Assembly (NCBI RefSeq): GCF_047495875.1
Contig: NC_092458.1
Coordinates: 104,968,227 to 105,032,226, forward strand
Length of the DNA: 64,000 nt
Direction: 5' to 3'
Origin: Pithys albifrons albifrons
Lineage: Eukaryota > Chordata > Aves > Passeriformes > Thamnophilidae
The position numbers and the translations under genes are program-made. Below are positions 22,936-38,649 of this stretch, piece by piece. Positions within the stretch are counted from its first letter, which is position 1. Each line of letters starts with the position of its first letter. The notes under the pieces are model-generated. The model was not told the DNA's origin and did not search any database. It saw nothing but the letters and a program-made list of their open reading frames with translations.

Positions 22936-25900
22936 AAAGAAACAATATCTTCTGAACAGTGACTAAATGAAAACTGAGCACTTATTCAGCTTTCACTGCT
23001 CTTTAAATAACTCACTCTGTTATCTTCCTGTTTCAGTGACAGAACAAAGATATTTTGAGGTTGCACTGCACCTTATGCAATCTCAAAAGGTTTGCTGGCA
23101 AATTTCTGATTAGGTGCACTTACAAAATCTTACCAAAGCAAGACAGTCATGCAAAAGTCAGAGTAGATAATTTGGAGGCTACCTTATCATAGGAGCATAA
23201 ATGAGGTCAGATGCTGTCCTGCTAAATCTTATCATCTTGGTAGTGATTTGTTTAAGGAAAATCTTGGTTTGATTTTCAGATTTTAAGGTTCACTTTTCAG
23301 AGTGAACAGAAGGGAAACACACTCACCATCAACTATCAATACATCTAAAACATTCTTTTGAGTGTTGTTCTAAACTAAATAAGTTGACATAGCCTTTTCC
23401 TTGGAAGGTATAGTATATTTCAAGAAATTGTAGTGAAATTTTGACTGCATTTTAGATTCATTAATCAGGAAACAGAATACATATTTCCCATTCTTACATT
23501 ACCAGTTTCAAAACATTAGCTTGAAATACTTTAAAATGACCAGTCAGTCACTATTGTTTTGTCTAGATGGGGTCTGTCTCTATCTTTCTGCTCTGAATTT
23601 TCCACTTTAGGTAACAAAAGACAAATAGATACCACTATCTATGGAGTTGGCTTTCTAAACAGTTATAAAGCCACCTAATTATATTTTAATGTTCCCCTTT
23701 TCATCTTCCTTATTACGTTCATGAGACAAAAACCTTAAAGATCTAATGTTTCTCCTTTCTGATATACCTGTTCAGAGCCAGAAGGAAATTAGGTTTATGT
23801 GATATATTTGGTACCTGACAAATCCAAAACATTCATCTTCTCATCTCTTAAATGATGACAGAAAGTTGGTTGTTTCTATGTTTTGTTTTTTGTTTTTTTT
23901 TTAAAAGCTGCATTACTGATCTCTGCATTGCCTGATCTCTACTTCCACTTTTTTGAAGGTACAACCTAAATATGCCTTTCTGTAATATGGTGGAACCCCA
24001 TTATATTTCACATCGTTATAAAAGGCTGTGTCAATATGAAAATATAGAGAGTGCCCCACATTATGAATACCAGGCAGTGCAGTGTGATAGGGCTGAATCT
24101 GTAGAAGAAGCATTTGAATCTAATGAACTCAGAGTCACAACATATGTGTTGCAAATCTTGGCAGGATTTGGACAGTCTTCTTGGCTTAACCTAAATGTTC
24201 AGAAGAACATCAGATCCACTTTTGGAGTGCACATTTCAGTTTACTTCTGTTTGAAAGAAATCCACTTCACCTGCTCTAAGATGTCTCAAACATTGCAGGT
24301 AATTTATGATTGGGGCATTCAGTACAAAAGTTCATTCTTCATCTAAACTACAGCACTAATGTAGATATAATCACACTCTAAATATCCTCTTTATCCTGGG
24401 TCATTTATTTGAAGTTATCTGTTTTCCTAGTTGCAAGAAATCTTTTCTACGTAAATTTGTATTGAGCATTTCTATAAATAAGTTCTGTACATGCAGTAAG
24501 ATCTAAAAAAACTAATAAATCACATTCATTGCATATAGTTACACTTATATTCAACAAAATGTAGCAGTGCAATATAAGGAAGCAGGTAAGTATTGCACAT
24601 TTTAGATGCATATTTCGTTGCCAGGAAACTAAAAGAAAAAATAACTTGTTAACTGACCTTTGAGCCCTACATAAATGGACCAAATATACCTCCCAGCATT
24701 TTGATTGCTGATTGTACTTTTGTGATTGTGCCCTTTTTTACTGAGAATTTAACCCCAGTACATGCACAGCTGCTGAGTTTCTTTGGCGTTGCCGATGTGC
24801 TGTGTATCTCTCTCAAAGATAAGAAATGCATCTAGTTCATATTGTTCCTATTCTGCATTTTCATTTTCTGCCCTGTTAGTCACAGATCCCAAAACAGCTT
24901 CAGAAATCACTGAATTTACAGACTGAAAAACTACTCTCTTCTGTGGAAAAGTTTGATTGTTGTAATGACACAACGATATCTATTTCTCTGTGTTTTGTTA
25001 GCAGAACCAGAACAAATGGTGCCAATCAAACTCTCTTTCTTAGAAAACACCCTCAACTCAACAGGGTAGTACTGAAAAGTACTTTTACAATCAAGTAACA
25101 ATTATGAGTCAATCCAGAAGCAATAAGCATAGTTTGGGGATTAATCATTCCTTATTAGCTAATGTTATTTTTGACATCCAAGATCAGCACAGTTAAGTGG
25201 ATTTTATTTAGCAGTTTTTCCTTGCTGAACTGGAGCTGGATTCAGTGTAAACAATATCTTCTTAGCAAAATGTCCCTACAGAACAGTTTATACTTGTATT
25301 ATATTTGCAGTTCCATTTCAAGTGCTAGATGATCTAGCATTAAAATGGATTTGGTGAGACTACAATTCTAAACAAGATCCAAATCTTTTATCAAAAGCTG
25401 TGGAAAATCTCTAGTATTTTTAAGTCAAGAGCCTTTTAAGTGACTGTTTATGCATCTTTCAGTCCTCTTTGTCCTGATAAGAAGCAATTTCTAAACATAC
25501 TGAACATCTTGATATTTGAAATGAGATTCTGCATCATGAGACTTCTGTCATTGAGGAAATAGAAGTTGAATCAAGAATGCCCTAAATCCCAATGAAGAAG
25601 AAATCTAAAAATAACAAACCTATTCCTTCTGTTACAATTCTTTTTCTATCAAACTATGAAAACTAGCAAACTATAAACATATATGTGATATGTATGCCTG
25701 GGAGATCAGGTGCATATACAGTCATGTTGAATGTTGACTCTTGAAAGCAAAATTATTAAAATTGGTCTTTGTAGAGTTTCCAAAGTTTTGCAGTAATATT
25801 TGAACAGGAACAGTTTGTTAGGGTGAAAGTTTAACTCTGAAAACAATCTAAACACAGGCAGTACAATTTTGCTATCTTGAAGGTAAGTGCAGGAAGCCAA

Positions 25901-28900
25901 GAAGCAAAAACATTCAACAGCTCTTGCCTTCTGTATTTGGTGCTTCTTGAGAAGCTGAAGTATCTTTAACAGCATCACTGCTACTTGTTGATCATTCATG
26001 AACATGAAACTCTTTCCATTTGTTAGTTTATATATTAGAATTACATTCTGGAGGTTCATGATATGTAAAAGTTGCAAGATGCAAGTCAGACACTTTTCTT
26101 AAGGAACAGAAAGTTGCTTTGCTTGCCTCAGTGTTCAAATATCTCAATCCTGGCTCTGGCAGTGAAGTGGAAGATCTGTGTGATACACCAGGTGAAAACA
26201 ATTGTTTTCCCTGATATTAATTTATCTTCTTAGAAAAGCTGCTTTTATACATGTATAATTTTTCAGGATGTATTTCAAAAAATATCAAACATCTTCAACA
26301 CATACAAGTTGTATTGTCTTCCACCGAGGCAAAGAAAGTGAGGTATTTCCAAATGTGAAGGACAAAACCTCTCAATCACTGTAGGTGCTCATTAATATCC
26401 TAAGATTTGGAGCATATTCATTTTCCATGACCCATTCAGTTAAGGCCATTTTCTCAGTTATTAAAGTGTCAGAATATTTGCCAGCATTTGCAAAACTCCT
26501 ACCACAGCACAGAGTGATAAACTTTCATTAAAATTTATGTTTAGACATTATTTAAAGTCTTGCCTGTAGTTCGTTAAGGGTTTCATTTTCATAGTATTTT
26601 AAAGATAGCTATGAAACACTCACATAAGGATTACTGATTTAAATTTTGAGTAATCTTTCAACTTCTACAGTATTAGTATTTCAATTTGAGAATAGATTAA
26701 AAAAAAACATTAAAACTATATGTGCTACCAAAAAGTACGGCCTAGGCCACTATAGTTTCAAAGATGACATACTGTAGGAACAACCTAATTGCCCTTCAGC
26801 TACATATCAGTAAGTCAGTTATACAGAATTTAGTTATCTGAATGCTGAACACCATGTTCAGAAATGTTTGATACATAAATGAATTTATACAAATTTAGAA
26901 AAAAAGACCCAAAACAAACAAACAAACAAACAAGACTAGTATGAAAAACAATTTTATCTTGTGGAGCATATTTTAAAATGTGCAGATTCTCCTTGGATTT
27001 TTTTTTCATTTTGACCGAATTTCAGTTCACAGGTTTGGCTGCCTTACTGAGATGGCAGAAGTAGCACACAGGGAAGGAGCTGTTTCACATCCAGGCAAAA
27101 ATATATCAGTAACAATTTACCAGATTCTTTCTCTACAGGTTGTTTTCCCTGTAAAAAGAAACATCTGATACTAGGGAGCGCAAAAAGATGACCAGATTGT
27201 AATGAATTATCCAGTTCAAATTTTTTTTCCTCAAATATTAGAAACAATTTCCCAAGATTTAAAGTAATTATGTGTCAAATCAGTAAAAGGTCAGATGTCT
27301 GAGTTTTTACCCTCATACACACAGAGAGCTGTAAATTGTAAACTGATTTTACTTTGTGACCCTCATACATTGTGTTTGCCAGTACAATGAAGGAAGAAAG
27401 CCCTCTAAATCCATCTGGCCTGCTTTGTCCCCTGAATCTGGGTGTTCAGAGCTAATTGCTTCCTTTCTTTCTCCCTGTTGCAAGTGAGAAATAGTCAATC
27501 TTTTGACTTTACCAAATAATCACTTTAGAAGATTTATTCTGTTATTCCATCAGTATTTACTCCCTCCACAGGCAATGAGTGAACTGTAGAAAGAGCAGTG
27601 AAGGGAATAGGGACAATGACTGAAGAGCACCACACAAAGCAACTCCTGGAGCAAAACAATTTTGCATCACCTCCTGCTCAGGGCAACGCCTGAAGTCATA
27701 TTCTTGTAACCTGTGTGGCTAGGTTTCTTTCTTTAGGCACTTCATTGGTCTAATGAGTTTGCTAAAATAAGGTATGTATCATGACCTGTATTTGAATTCT
27801 TGGGTAAAATATTGTTAGTGAATTGAAGGGCATTGATCTGTGTCCGGTTTATTTTGGGGAAAAAAGAGTAATTCTCACTCTGCAGTTCCTCTAGATGTTG
27901 TAAATGTTGGCTCAAGATAGATAATAGTTCATAAAATATCCAACTTAAGTCTTCCCCTGCAGAAGGGAAAATAATTCTCAGAGATTTTTTAGTATGTTAG
28001 GGAAATATAACTTTTTGCAAAATATTTTATAAGCTACTAATCCATCCCATTTTACTAAAAAACTTTCTTAATGACTAACAGGGAGAAAGTGTGAAACTGG
28101 TCCGATCCAGAAGAAGGCTTCACTGAGGTACCTCATGACACTTTTAAGATTATGCATCAAACCCTATGTAGGAAGGTTGATTTTTCACTGAATTTCACAT
28201 ACTGATATAATAATTAACATAGCAAATAATGTTCACAGAAGACCCCATCATCCACTTTTACTACCCTTGTTGCTATGCCACAGAGAAAAATCTCAGTAAG
28301 GTATGAAGAATAGATGCAATTTAACATTATTCTGGCATCCTTTGTCTTTATCTACAAAGCTGGGCCATGAATAGTGGGACTAAATATGATATGTAATATC
28401 AGGCATTTTGAACACAAAATATGAGAATGATGCTGACAAGAGAAACTGAGTGAAGAATCCACTAATCAGACAATTGCAAGAGAAAATTCAAAGCTTTGTT
28501 CAAATTCTCTTTAAAAGGTGTATGAATACATATAGATCTATACTTATCCACAGGCTAGTAAAAATATTGTATAACGTGTTCCACCTTTTTTTGTGAAAAA
28601 CAGAACATTTGACACCTTGTTCTTTATTGTCTAATCCCTCAGGACAGAAGGACCCTGTCAGATGCAGTTGTGTAAACCTCTAATGACAGTCAATGTCTGG
28701 AATCCCTTTTCTGTCTTGAACTTATGGTAGGTATTTCCATGCAACTTACTCTGTTTAAAGAGTATTGTATTTGCCATGATTACAAACTATTTTTGCTGCT
28801 ACACTGTACTTTCGATGGATAGCAGAATAGTCAAAGCAATATCCATTTAGGAGTACTGATGACTACAGATAAGATACTATCTATTGCAATCTACCCTGAA

Positions 28901-31900
28901 ATGCCACAATACTGTCATGGTTTTAGATAATATTCTAAATGAGTGTTTCTTAGATGTCTAATAAATTAGGCAATGGGATAAACAGAAAATAGGATAAAAT
29001 GGGATGAAACTATAGTTCTACGTTTTATAAGCACACTGACTGAAAATCAGACCAAAAGAACAGAATTGATTTTATTGACAAGGAGAAAAAGAAGCACCCT
29101 CTTAATGAAATGTGTTGAAGGCACAAAGTCAGGCACATCAAAACAAAAGTGGATTAGAATGTCATGCTTAGAAGAACCTGCAGACTTCAAGGAAGGGAAT
29201 AAAATAGACTCAATAACATTTAGTAATACAAAGTACCATATTACATAGTTTAATATGATTTCTGAATTCATGCTAAAAACCTTCTCAACAGAAATTACAG
29301 GAAGAGGAGCAAGGTTTGCATACTGAACAGAGTTTGACATTGCATTAACAACATGGTGCAATCATAAACTACCTCTAAATGCACAGTGACATTTTTCTAT
29401 CTAGTAAAACATTTCTAAGAAAAGGAAAAGTGTTCATAGCTAAACAAGACCCTTACAAAATGATAACATAAATGTATTACTGGGCATCCACACTCAGGAC
29501 AAATTGCTCCAGACCTGAACTTTTGCAACTAACTGGAAAATTGTATCATGAAAGGAAGGTTGTTCTACCTTACTGAATAGACAGAATAATTAAACTACTT
29601 GAACACAGTTATAGAGTGCCAGAGAAGGAATGAAAATACAATTTTGGAATCAAGGAGATCAACACCAGAAAAGAAAAGGCTTGTTATATATCTCTTTATA
29701 ATTTCGTGTTTTTCTCTTGTAATAGTGTTATGTCATGTCAAGCATCTGTTTAAGGGGAAAAAAAAGACTAAAGTGAGTGCTTAAAATTATGAAACCTAAA
29801 ATTACTTATAGAATATATTTTTTAATCAACTGTCCATCAACTGAATATCTTCTTAAGAACATTAATAACAGTAAGAGAGTTCTTGGGGATACCGTTTCAA
29901 ACTTTTGTTTACAAGAGACTCCTTTTGCCATGTCAAACAATACCAGCCAAAACTGCTCTTTCGGCTCCAAGAATACTGTGATATTTCTCAGGTCAGCTAC
30001 AAAAAGAGACCAGGACACTACTGTGACAGATTTTATTGGGTTTTAGGAGCTTATTCTTAGCAACCTGGGTTTGCCATATAATGATATAGCAGAGTTACAG
30101 GTTTTTTCCTCAATGTATTCTATTCCTACCACCATTGTTCCTTCAGAAAATCCTAATGAAGTCTGTAGTAGATAAGTAATCAAAGGATTTTCATGCTTAT
30201 CTACTCCACCTACATATATATGTATATATATATATGTATATCATATGTACATATATGTATATATATGTATATGTATATATGTATACAAATAGATATAAAC
30301 TTTTAAAAATATTTTAAAAGCAAAAAAGTGTTTTAAAGAGAGTAAGAAATGATCTTAGAAAAAAGATTATTATTTGGTAAATTTACATACTTCATGTAGT
30401 AAACTGGTCTCCAAAGATCATAGGCTTATGCTGTCTGTGCAAAAAGGATTTATTACACATATTTCAGTCAGATTTTCTAAAAGCAAACAGAAATTTATGG
30501 CTATGTAGCTTATCTTGAATGTTTATTATTATAAGTTTTTCCAGACATATTTTTCCTGATGTATCTGCAAATATAAAAGAAGTTCAATATTTTCTTTTCT
30601 GAACTTTCAAACTCCTATTTCCCAGGAGTTTAGCAATAATTTAGAAATGGCAACACCTTAAAGCTAGAAGGTAATTTCCCCTAAGAACCAGCTAATTTAT
30701 AACTTCCTACACACGAATGACCCTTGTAATTTGGCAGTTGCTTTATTAATTCTTTTACACCTGCTTCTTCTATCTTGTGGGAAAAAAAATAAAAAGTGCA
30801 ATTCGCTCACACTACATTCACTCCTGAAGGCATTGGGGGGAAAAAAGCTTAGTACTTTCTGCCATAGAGTGTAACTAATTCTGTAAATGGGAGTGAAACA
30901 AAATTGCAAGTAGCATGGCAGACAGATTGATATTACCACTGGGTCACTGACATGGAGAGGAAAATCTGAATTGTTCCCTGGTGTAATGCTGCTGAAATTG
31001 ATTTACACCAGGGATGCATTTGGCATGAAGGCTTTGAAAGCACATATTCGAAAAGGAAGTTCTATTTGCACTGTGGGGTTTTCCATTCTCATTTTATACA
31101 TTTCTATAAGTCACTTCAAGTAGCACAGAGAATCCATTTCAAAAAATAAAGATGTACAAATGTACTTTCAGTTTCTTCCTCACCAAGCCAAAGAAAAAGC
31201 TACATTTCACATAAAACAATAGTGACTTGAAGAAAGTTTGGGTTTGGTGAAATAGACACCTTCTAGCTCATCTTCCTGATTAAACAAAGTGAATCAGAGT
31301 AACAATTAGTTGAAATAATAAGTTCATTTTATTGGATTTTTTAAATTATTCATATTAAATGTGTGAAATTTCTTTTGGAAGATATTAAGTCTTTGTTTCA
31401 TTCAAAGAGTGAAACCCCACATAGATCATTAAAAGAATATTAAATACATTTTCTTTAAAGCAAGAACATGTATCCTGCATTTTTCTGAAATAAAATTATG
31501 AATAGGCTTTTAGAAGAAACTGACTTTACATTTAACTGTTCTGGAATTTTCTGCTCTTTGTGTGATGGATTTCTAAAATCACATCTGTTTGTATCCTCCA
31601 TCGACTCCATATATATATTTACCATGTTCTTTAGGCCATTATATTTTTTCCTGTAAGACACACTGTTTGTTTTGGGTTTTTTTCCAGAAGAATACCATAA
31701 TATGTCAATTTCTTACTTCAGTTTCTTTGTTTTAAGAGACTTGTTTATATTTCCTAAACAAAATTCCTCTTTTGTCTATCTGCTTGGATATGTTTGAGAT
31801 TTTTTTCTAAGTTTTACATATGAGAAGATCTTGGTAGAACATGTAGGATTACAAAAAATCCTTCTTTTTCTTCCCAATAAAAATTTGATTGCAAGTGCAG

Positions 31901-34900
31901 TGGTCTAAACCAGAAGAAACTTTTTAAAATTTCTTTAGTTGTCTGATCATTTTCTTATGCTTTTTTGTGGATACTGTATCAAAAATTTAGTAATTGCAAC
32001 TCAGAATTACGGTAGTCATGATCTCTGGTAGAAAAGTCATGAAAGCCTAGTAAGAACTTTAAAATAGAAGCAGGAACGTAAAAAGAAAATCTAATATTTG
32101 ATATTCAAAGGATCAGAATCCTCAGGAAATACATGAGTCAAATACATTTCAAAGTGTTTAAAAATATTATTGATTCAATTCAACAAGATGAGACTTTATA
32201 TTTTGGCTGCACATCTGGACTACAGGTTAGGTATCAGATAAATGGTAAGTGTAAAGCAACAGTTTGGAGAAGGTATACTAAGAACTTTACTACACACAGG
32301 TGCTCATGGCAAAAATCCTCCTGAAAAATAATCAAAGTTACTTTCTCAATAACAGTATGATTTTACATTAATTGATTGTCTAATAATAATAAACTGATAC
32401 AAAAAAAGTAAGGAAATCCTCTTAGTTTGATCCTGTCACTTTTATAAAACACTGTCAAACATATTTTCTGGTTTCCGGCATAGTAAAGTACCTTTCAGAA
32501 GTTCTTCTCAGACTTCAGATTTTATTCAGAGGTCCATCTTAAAGGTGCTGAAGGAGCACAATTAAGGCTGCCTGTTTATCTACTTAGGAGCTCCTCTGCT
32601 GGAGTTTCCTTCTCTGATCCCAGAACTACCTCCCACACCAGAACATATGCAGCCTTGAAGGAAGGCAGATGTTGTTTGCAAAGCTCCTTAATAACTATAA
32701 AATATAGATAATATCTCCTCCAGTCAAATTTGGTTGCAAGAAATATTTCTCTCTGACGTAGAAAGTCTCAGTGCCACTTCCTTTTCAGCAGCCACAGTTG
32801 GCATCTGGCATGACAAGAAGCACTCCCTTGTCAGTAGGCCTCTGATAAAAGAATTTGGCACAAATCCTACTATAAAACAAACCCATTATTTTTACCTACT
32901 GCTGCATAGTTCTAATTGTCTTTATTGAAATACAGTAAAATGAAGCCTCTATGTTCTCCCCCAGGTTGCATATTCATAAATTATTCCAAATCTAACTTTA
33001 CTGGGGTTGCTAATTTTTCCAGCAGAAATAAGCCTTTCAACAATAGTATTATTTAAGTCTGCTCACACTATTTTTCTCTAAATATAGAAAAGACCAACTA
33101 GCCTTAGCAAGCAACATTTCTAAGGTCTCAGTTACATTAAAGCAAAATTAAGTGTATGATATGCTCTTGTTCAGTCTCAAAGGTTGACTGAATACCTAGC
33201 TTTGAAGAGCACATTTTTTTAATTTAAACAAATTCTTTCCTTTAAAAATTCTGCTGAATTCAAAAGAAAACATGAACCTTGCTGCTAGAAAAAGAAGATT
33301 TTTTTTTTGACTTTTGAAAAATATTCATGAAACAGTTTTCAACTATTGCTACCATCCTAATAGCAATGCATCACAATTAAATCAAGGGACAAAGTCAGAG
33401 ATAGGAAAGAGAGAACTCAGTTCACACTTTAAATAGTTTATATTCTTTGTTCCAACTTCAGAGACCAAAAGCAGTTGGCGATGTTTTATTCTGTTTTCTA
33501 TCACCCCATGAGACCTCCTGTAGAGGGAGAGTTTATGCCTGCAATGATCAGCACAAGGAAGGAACAGTACTTACGTCCACCTGTCAATGGCACTTATTTT
33601 CTCAGCTGGCTGTAGAGTGCAAAGATTAGCTACTGAGGTCAGGTGCCTCTATGGGTAAGGAAAGAAAGAAAACACTCCTACTCATGATAGACTTAGGCTG
33701 GAATTGACTCTCTGTTGAAGCCTGCATTTTAAGAGGAATCATGGGAATTATGAGAGAGCCACTTTGGATTTTCAAAAGGTAACCTTTTAACTACAGAACA
33801 GATGTGTAGTAGTTCAGGTAATGTACTGCCAAGAACCTGCATTTTTAAAGAATGATAATTGAAAGATTTCAAACAAGTGGGTGAACAATAATGAAATATC
33901 TGATAATTAATTGATAAAGAATATCAATAGAATAACCGCTGCTGGAACATGAAAGGCATCAATAAGTGTGATCATCTTGTCAGAAAAATATCTTGATGGA
34001 CTTTTTCAGAAACGCCTAATGCTCCTAACTTTATAGACATCTATCACCATTCAGAAAGGCTGTAATAAGTACTCCACTGTGATTTTCATTGAAGTCCTCT
34101 TTGGCTGTCCATTAAGGCCCTGAAATCCAATACCAAAGGCCTGTAACAAGAGCAATAGGGCTGCTCACAGTCAGAGGGTTAGCTTCTGAAAAATAATCTG
34201 TTTCAGAAAGAATGTAAGAGGGAGAACAAATACCCAGCTAAATATTGTTTTAAGTATCCTTCACAAATTAAGACAAACTTGAATATACCCTATAAAGTCA
34301 GTAAAGACAGATAAATGAGGTAAACTTTTACAGAGATAACCTTATTGCCATTCTAATCAACATCAGACTGAATTATTTTATAAAGTACAAAATATATTTG
34401 TCCTACTATAAAAAAGAATATTGAAGTGTTGAGGAGACTGAACTTTCTGAATTATTTCTCCTTTCTAAAGTATATTTTACCAGGTTACCACTTTTAAAGT
34501 CATCTAGTTTGAGTATTAGGTATTTCTCTCAATAGAATCAGTAGAGAGGCCACCCCACAGTCACTAGAGGAAAGGAACTGCTCTCAGTTTTCCTATATCT
34601 AAGTAGACACTGAGCCAAAGTCCCGGATACCCCAGAGGGTCCTTAAAATAATTGAAAATCTTTTTTTGTGTCTAACACAGACGTGCATTATCAGGCTTTT
34701 TTTATCCATTTCCTGTGACTACAGAAGTTGCTTCTGAAATACTTGTGAGCTTTCTTCAAAATGTCTTGGCTGATCAATTATATAAGCAACAATTACTCTT
34801 CCTTACTGTTGCTGCCATGGAGCAGCAAGAGCAGGACTATCCCTTAAGGAACAGGAGACAGGAGCTGAGCAGTCAGCAGGGGCAGGGGCCAGGTCATGTC

Positions 34901-37900
34901 CTGCAGAACTGGAGAGCACCATGTACCCAAGGATGATAGCCAGGGATATCCAAAAATCCAGATCAAAAGGCAACATAATGGTGATGAGACAGTTCAAGTG
35001 ATCCTTACTGTGGTAGTTTAGAAGAAGGGCTGAGGTAAAGTCAGGCTGCAGGTCAAGGGGCTCCATTACATCTGTAACTGAGATAAACATCAGGTGACCT
35101 CTAATGTAGCTCAGACAGCAACCAGTGGCCCATGAAGTGAACCTAAATGCCCTCCTTTCCCATGGATGAATGTGGATGCCCCAGGCGAGACTGATTTGGT
35201 TTATTAAAGCTTATTAGTGCACTTTAGGACCTGAAAATTGTATTTTTCCTTTACCACTTCATTTCTTAATCTTGCTACTCTTAATAAATTATTTGAATAT
35301 TCTTGGATAGAAATTTGTTGTGTAGATTCTTATATAAATTCAACATATGACTTGATTTCATTTCAATGAGAACTCTGAAGAAACAACATGTTTCAGCTTA
35401 TGAGGTCTTAAAAAAAAAGGTAGTTCACAGTATGAGATCTGTGTAGCATATGGCTTTCTAAAGTGGGAGATAAATCCAAATAACTTTTATATCACTCAGT
35501 GTTTTAACCAATGAGTCCATAAAATGTAAATTGAAATCAACTTTTATGTTATTGGTTAATTTTTTTACTGATGCCATGCTCTTCTGTGAACTTCATACAT
35601 CTGTCAAAAGGACTCTCTGTAAGAGTCTTAACACTGGATACGTTTTAAGGCACTTTAAGAGATTTTTAACTCTTACTTTTTCATGCACACTTTCTATTAA
35701 TTAACTAATCAGGGCCCTTTAATAACATCAGATTTCATTTCCTTTAATTACACTTGTGCAATCATTACTAAGTTTAGTCCATGACTGTAAGTAAAAATGA
35801 ACTCTAATATCAGTCTTACAATCTCAGTCATTGCATAGATGGATGTGTAGTCACTAGAAATGGCTAAAAATATGTTCAGGATGGAGAGATTTTATTTCAA
35901 TTCCTCTTGAGCTTCATTGCAACAAACCAAACAGAATGTCTTGAGAAAAGAGCTCTGTCATTTTTACCTATTTTGTGATATATTTCCAGATGAAATAGCT
36001 TGAAACTGGCAGATTTTATTGCATTTTGGTTATGAATGTGAATCGATACACACACAGCCATGCACTCACACAAACAGACACAGATATACTCTGAAAGGAT
36101 CAATTTTAACCTCAAATTTACCTTTACAAGGTCTTTTTTCTTAACCATCTTCCCTGTCCACCACCAAAGTTCTCTGCTATAGGGGAGAGCCTTTGTGTCT
36201 GTTTTATTCATGTGGTTATTTTTATGCAGTTCATACCACTACTTTTATGAGTATGGTACAGACTATACTTTTATGCTTCTGTAAAGTTCTGATGTGCAGA
36301 GAATAAACTGCATGATATTTCTGATGCCCAATCATAAATCCCGAAAAGTTGCTTTAGGAATTCTGTCTAAAAAAATGATGTGATGGATGGAAACCATAGT
36401 AATGTGTGGAGCTCTATCTCTCTTACTATAAGTAAAGAACTAATATTTGTTTCCCTTCTTAAATGCCTTCATTAGAGTGTTTGCATCCACACAGTGTCTG
36501 GGATTTATATTCTTTTCCTTTCAGTGCTTTACATTATTCAAATATTTTGATATATAGTGCTTTAATATAAAAGACTTAATAGAAATGCAATGAAATGCAA
36601 AACACATGAAATAAGTCACAATCCATATACTCATAAATGCAAATCTATTGAATTTGTTAGCTCGATTGAACAGAAAATTCATTACTGCAGCGCAGGATGT
36701 CTTAATTAGATTTGGCAATTTTCAGGATAGGTATTTCTTACATCTAAGAGGATTAAAATGACTCCAAGGTTGCGGGACTGTATTATTCTAGACAGAGAAT
36801 AAATATTATCTTAACCTTCCAGATTAAACAGTGATTAAAAACATTTTACTTCCTAATGCCTTTTATATTTTAAAGACCAAGGGCATGTTGTACATCACTG
36901 CTTTGATATTTGGACACTACAAAAATGGAAGTACCTATGAACACTCATGACTTGCTAATGTCAGTTATATTGCCATTGGAAAACATGAGAAAATTTTTTA
37001 GGACTTTCCCACAGTATGGAAGTTATTAACCATAAGTTAAACAGGGAGTAGAATAGAAATTTGTTTAGACTATGTTCCTTTAATTTGTAATATGAGACAC
37101 CCATACACTGATTTTCAGAATTCCTGAACATGTAATTCTTATGAGACCTATTAAGGCCAATTGCTTTTGAAAAGCAGACTTTAGATGCAGAAGGCAAAAA
37201 GACAGAACTACTGGAAGCTTAAAAGGTCTGGATTAACTTAGTGAGCATTTAATAGTCACACAAACAGTAAACATAATAGTGTCACAGAAACAGTTATCTG
37301 TCACAGTTCTGAAAGATAAGAACGTCTGAAAACCAAATGGATTAATAAATGAGTTAAAGTTTAACTACTATACAATAAAAAGAATTTGCTGGGTTTGATT
37401 ATGTAATCACTTGAATTTTGATTAGATTTTTGTATAGATATGCTGCATTAATCATAATGACACTGTTAAGAAAAGAATTAGAGTCTGTTCATGTTCCAAA
37501 TTAGACATACTCCATAATTCAATATGCATAAGGATCATCACTGTATACTGAAACTTTCGAAAACAAGGGATTACAAGATTAATCATTTAAAGAGTTTATA
37601 GAAGAGTTTTTAAAGAATATAAAAGTAATGATTAATTTACCTGAAGAAGAGAATGGAATTTTGGTAGGTATGTGACTTTATACAATTCTATTCCAGTAGG
37701 AGAGTGATACTCTTAAAAACTTCAGTTTAACATTCATTTTATCAGGCTAATTTGTTATTTCAAGAAATACAATATATACAAACTACAGGTAAGAAAAATA
37801 CCTAGTGTACAAATGTCTGTTGTACAGAATTAATGTGTAATTATTTTGCTCTTGTTTCACAGTTATTTTCCTGTTGCTGGACCTCTCTTTGCAGCTTACA

Positions 37901-38649
37901 TAATACTAACTGTATTTGGAGACTTGTATTTTCTGTCTAGCAAGAGAAAGATTACCAGTGGGTACAGCAAGTGAGAGTTTCTTGTAAGAATATACGCAGG
38001 CTTTTATTTTTATTTTTGTCCATAAATTTCTCAGCAAGTGGATCCTTCCTCTGACAGATTTATTTAAGCTTTTGTATAGCTTCTAAAACAATCAATCAAA
38101 GATGCCTTTTGTTGTCCTTTGGATTGTAAAACTGGATATATAACTACCTAATAACCTTTACAAACTAAAGAAAGGTTGTGGTTTTTGTTGCTTATTTTCC
38201 TGTTGTTTCACAAAAGGTGCTGAAAATGATCTTAAGGTAATCATTCTCAGAGGAGCAGGTTCTGAATCTAGTGTCCTTCCATTGAAAACAGAAAGGTTTG
38301 TTTATGTATTGGGAAATAAATATGTGGTGAAGTTTCTTAGGAGATGAGCCTGGCTGCCAGTTTTATTGGATGTAAAACAAAACCCCTGACCTGCATCTTG
38401 AAGAATTTACTAGAAGTAACCATTTTTTTGCAGACATAGATTCAGAGAAGTTACTGCACAATTAATGGTACTGGAACTATTGGTAAAAAGACAATTGTTA
38501 AAAATGTTAACACCAATCTTGTCAATCTATGTTCATTTGCCTTGTTGCTGCAGTCTGACCTAGTTCCCTGATGAGATTCACTGCACCTTCAAGATTCCTC
38601 TGTCTTTTTGAATCTTTGAACATGACATTTAGTATCATGAATGTTATTG
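22936..38649. other. Long AT-rich region without recognised genes
   Basis: Nearly 16 kb with no clear repeat family other than short simple repeats (ACAA units near 26908-26930, TATATG array at 30211). The longest frames are 124 codons (23972-24346, plus) and 123 codons (25706-26077, minus); both are of the order expected by chance and have no domain I know. The part 34540-35200 has somewhat higher GC and may be an old repeat. This is consistent with gene desert or intron. Confidence 0.5.
30211..30292. repeat. TA/TATATG microsatellite
   Basis: About 80 bases of alternating TA with interspersed ATGTAT units, seen directly. Confidence 0.9.

Noticed and set aside
25706..26077. 123-codon minus-strand frame
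   Set aside because: Unique AT-rich DNA, no domain, no start context or splice signals that stand out; length compatible with chance.
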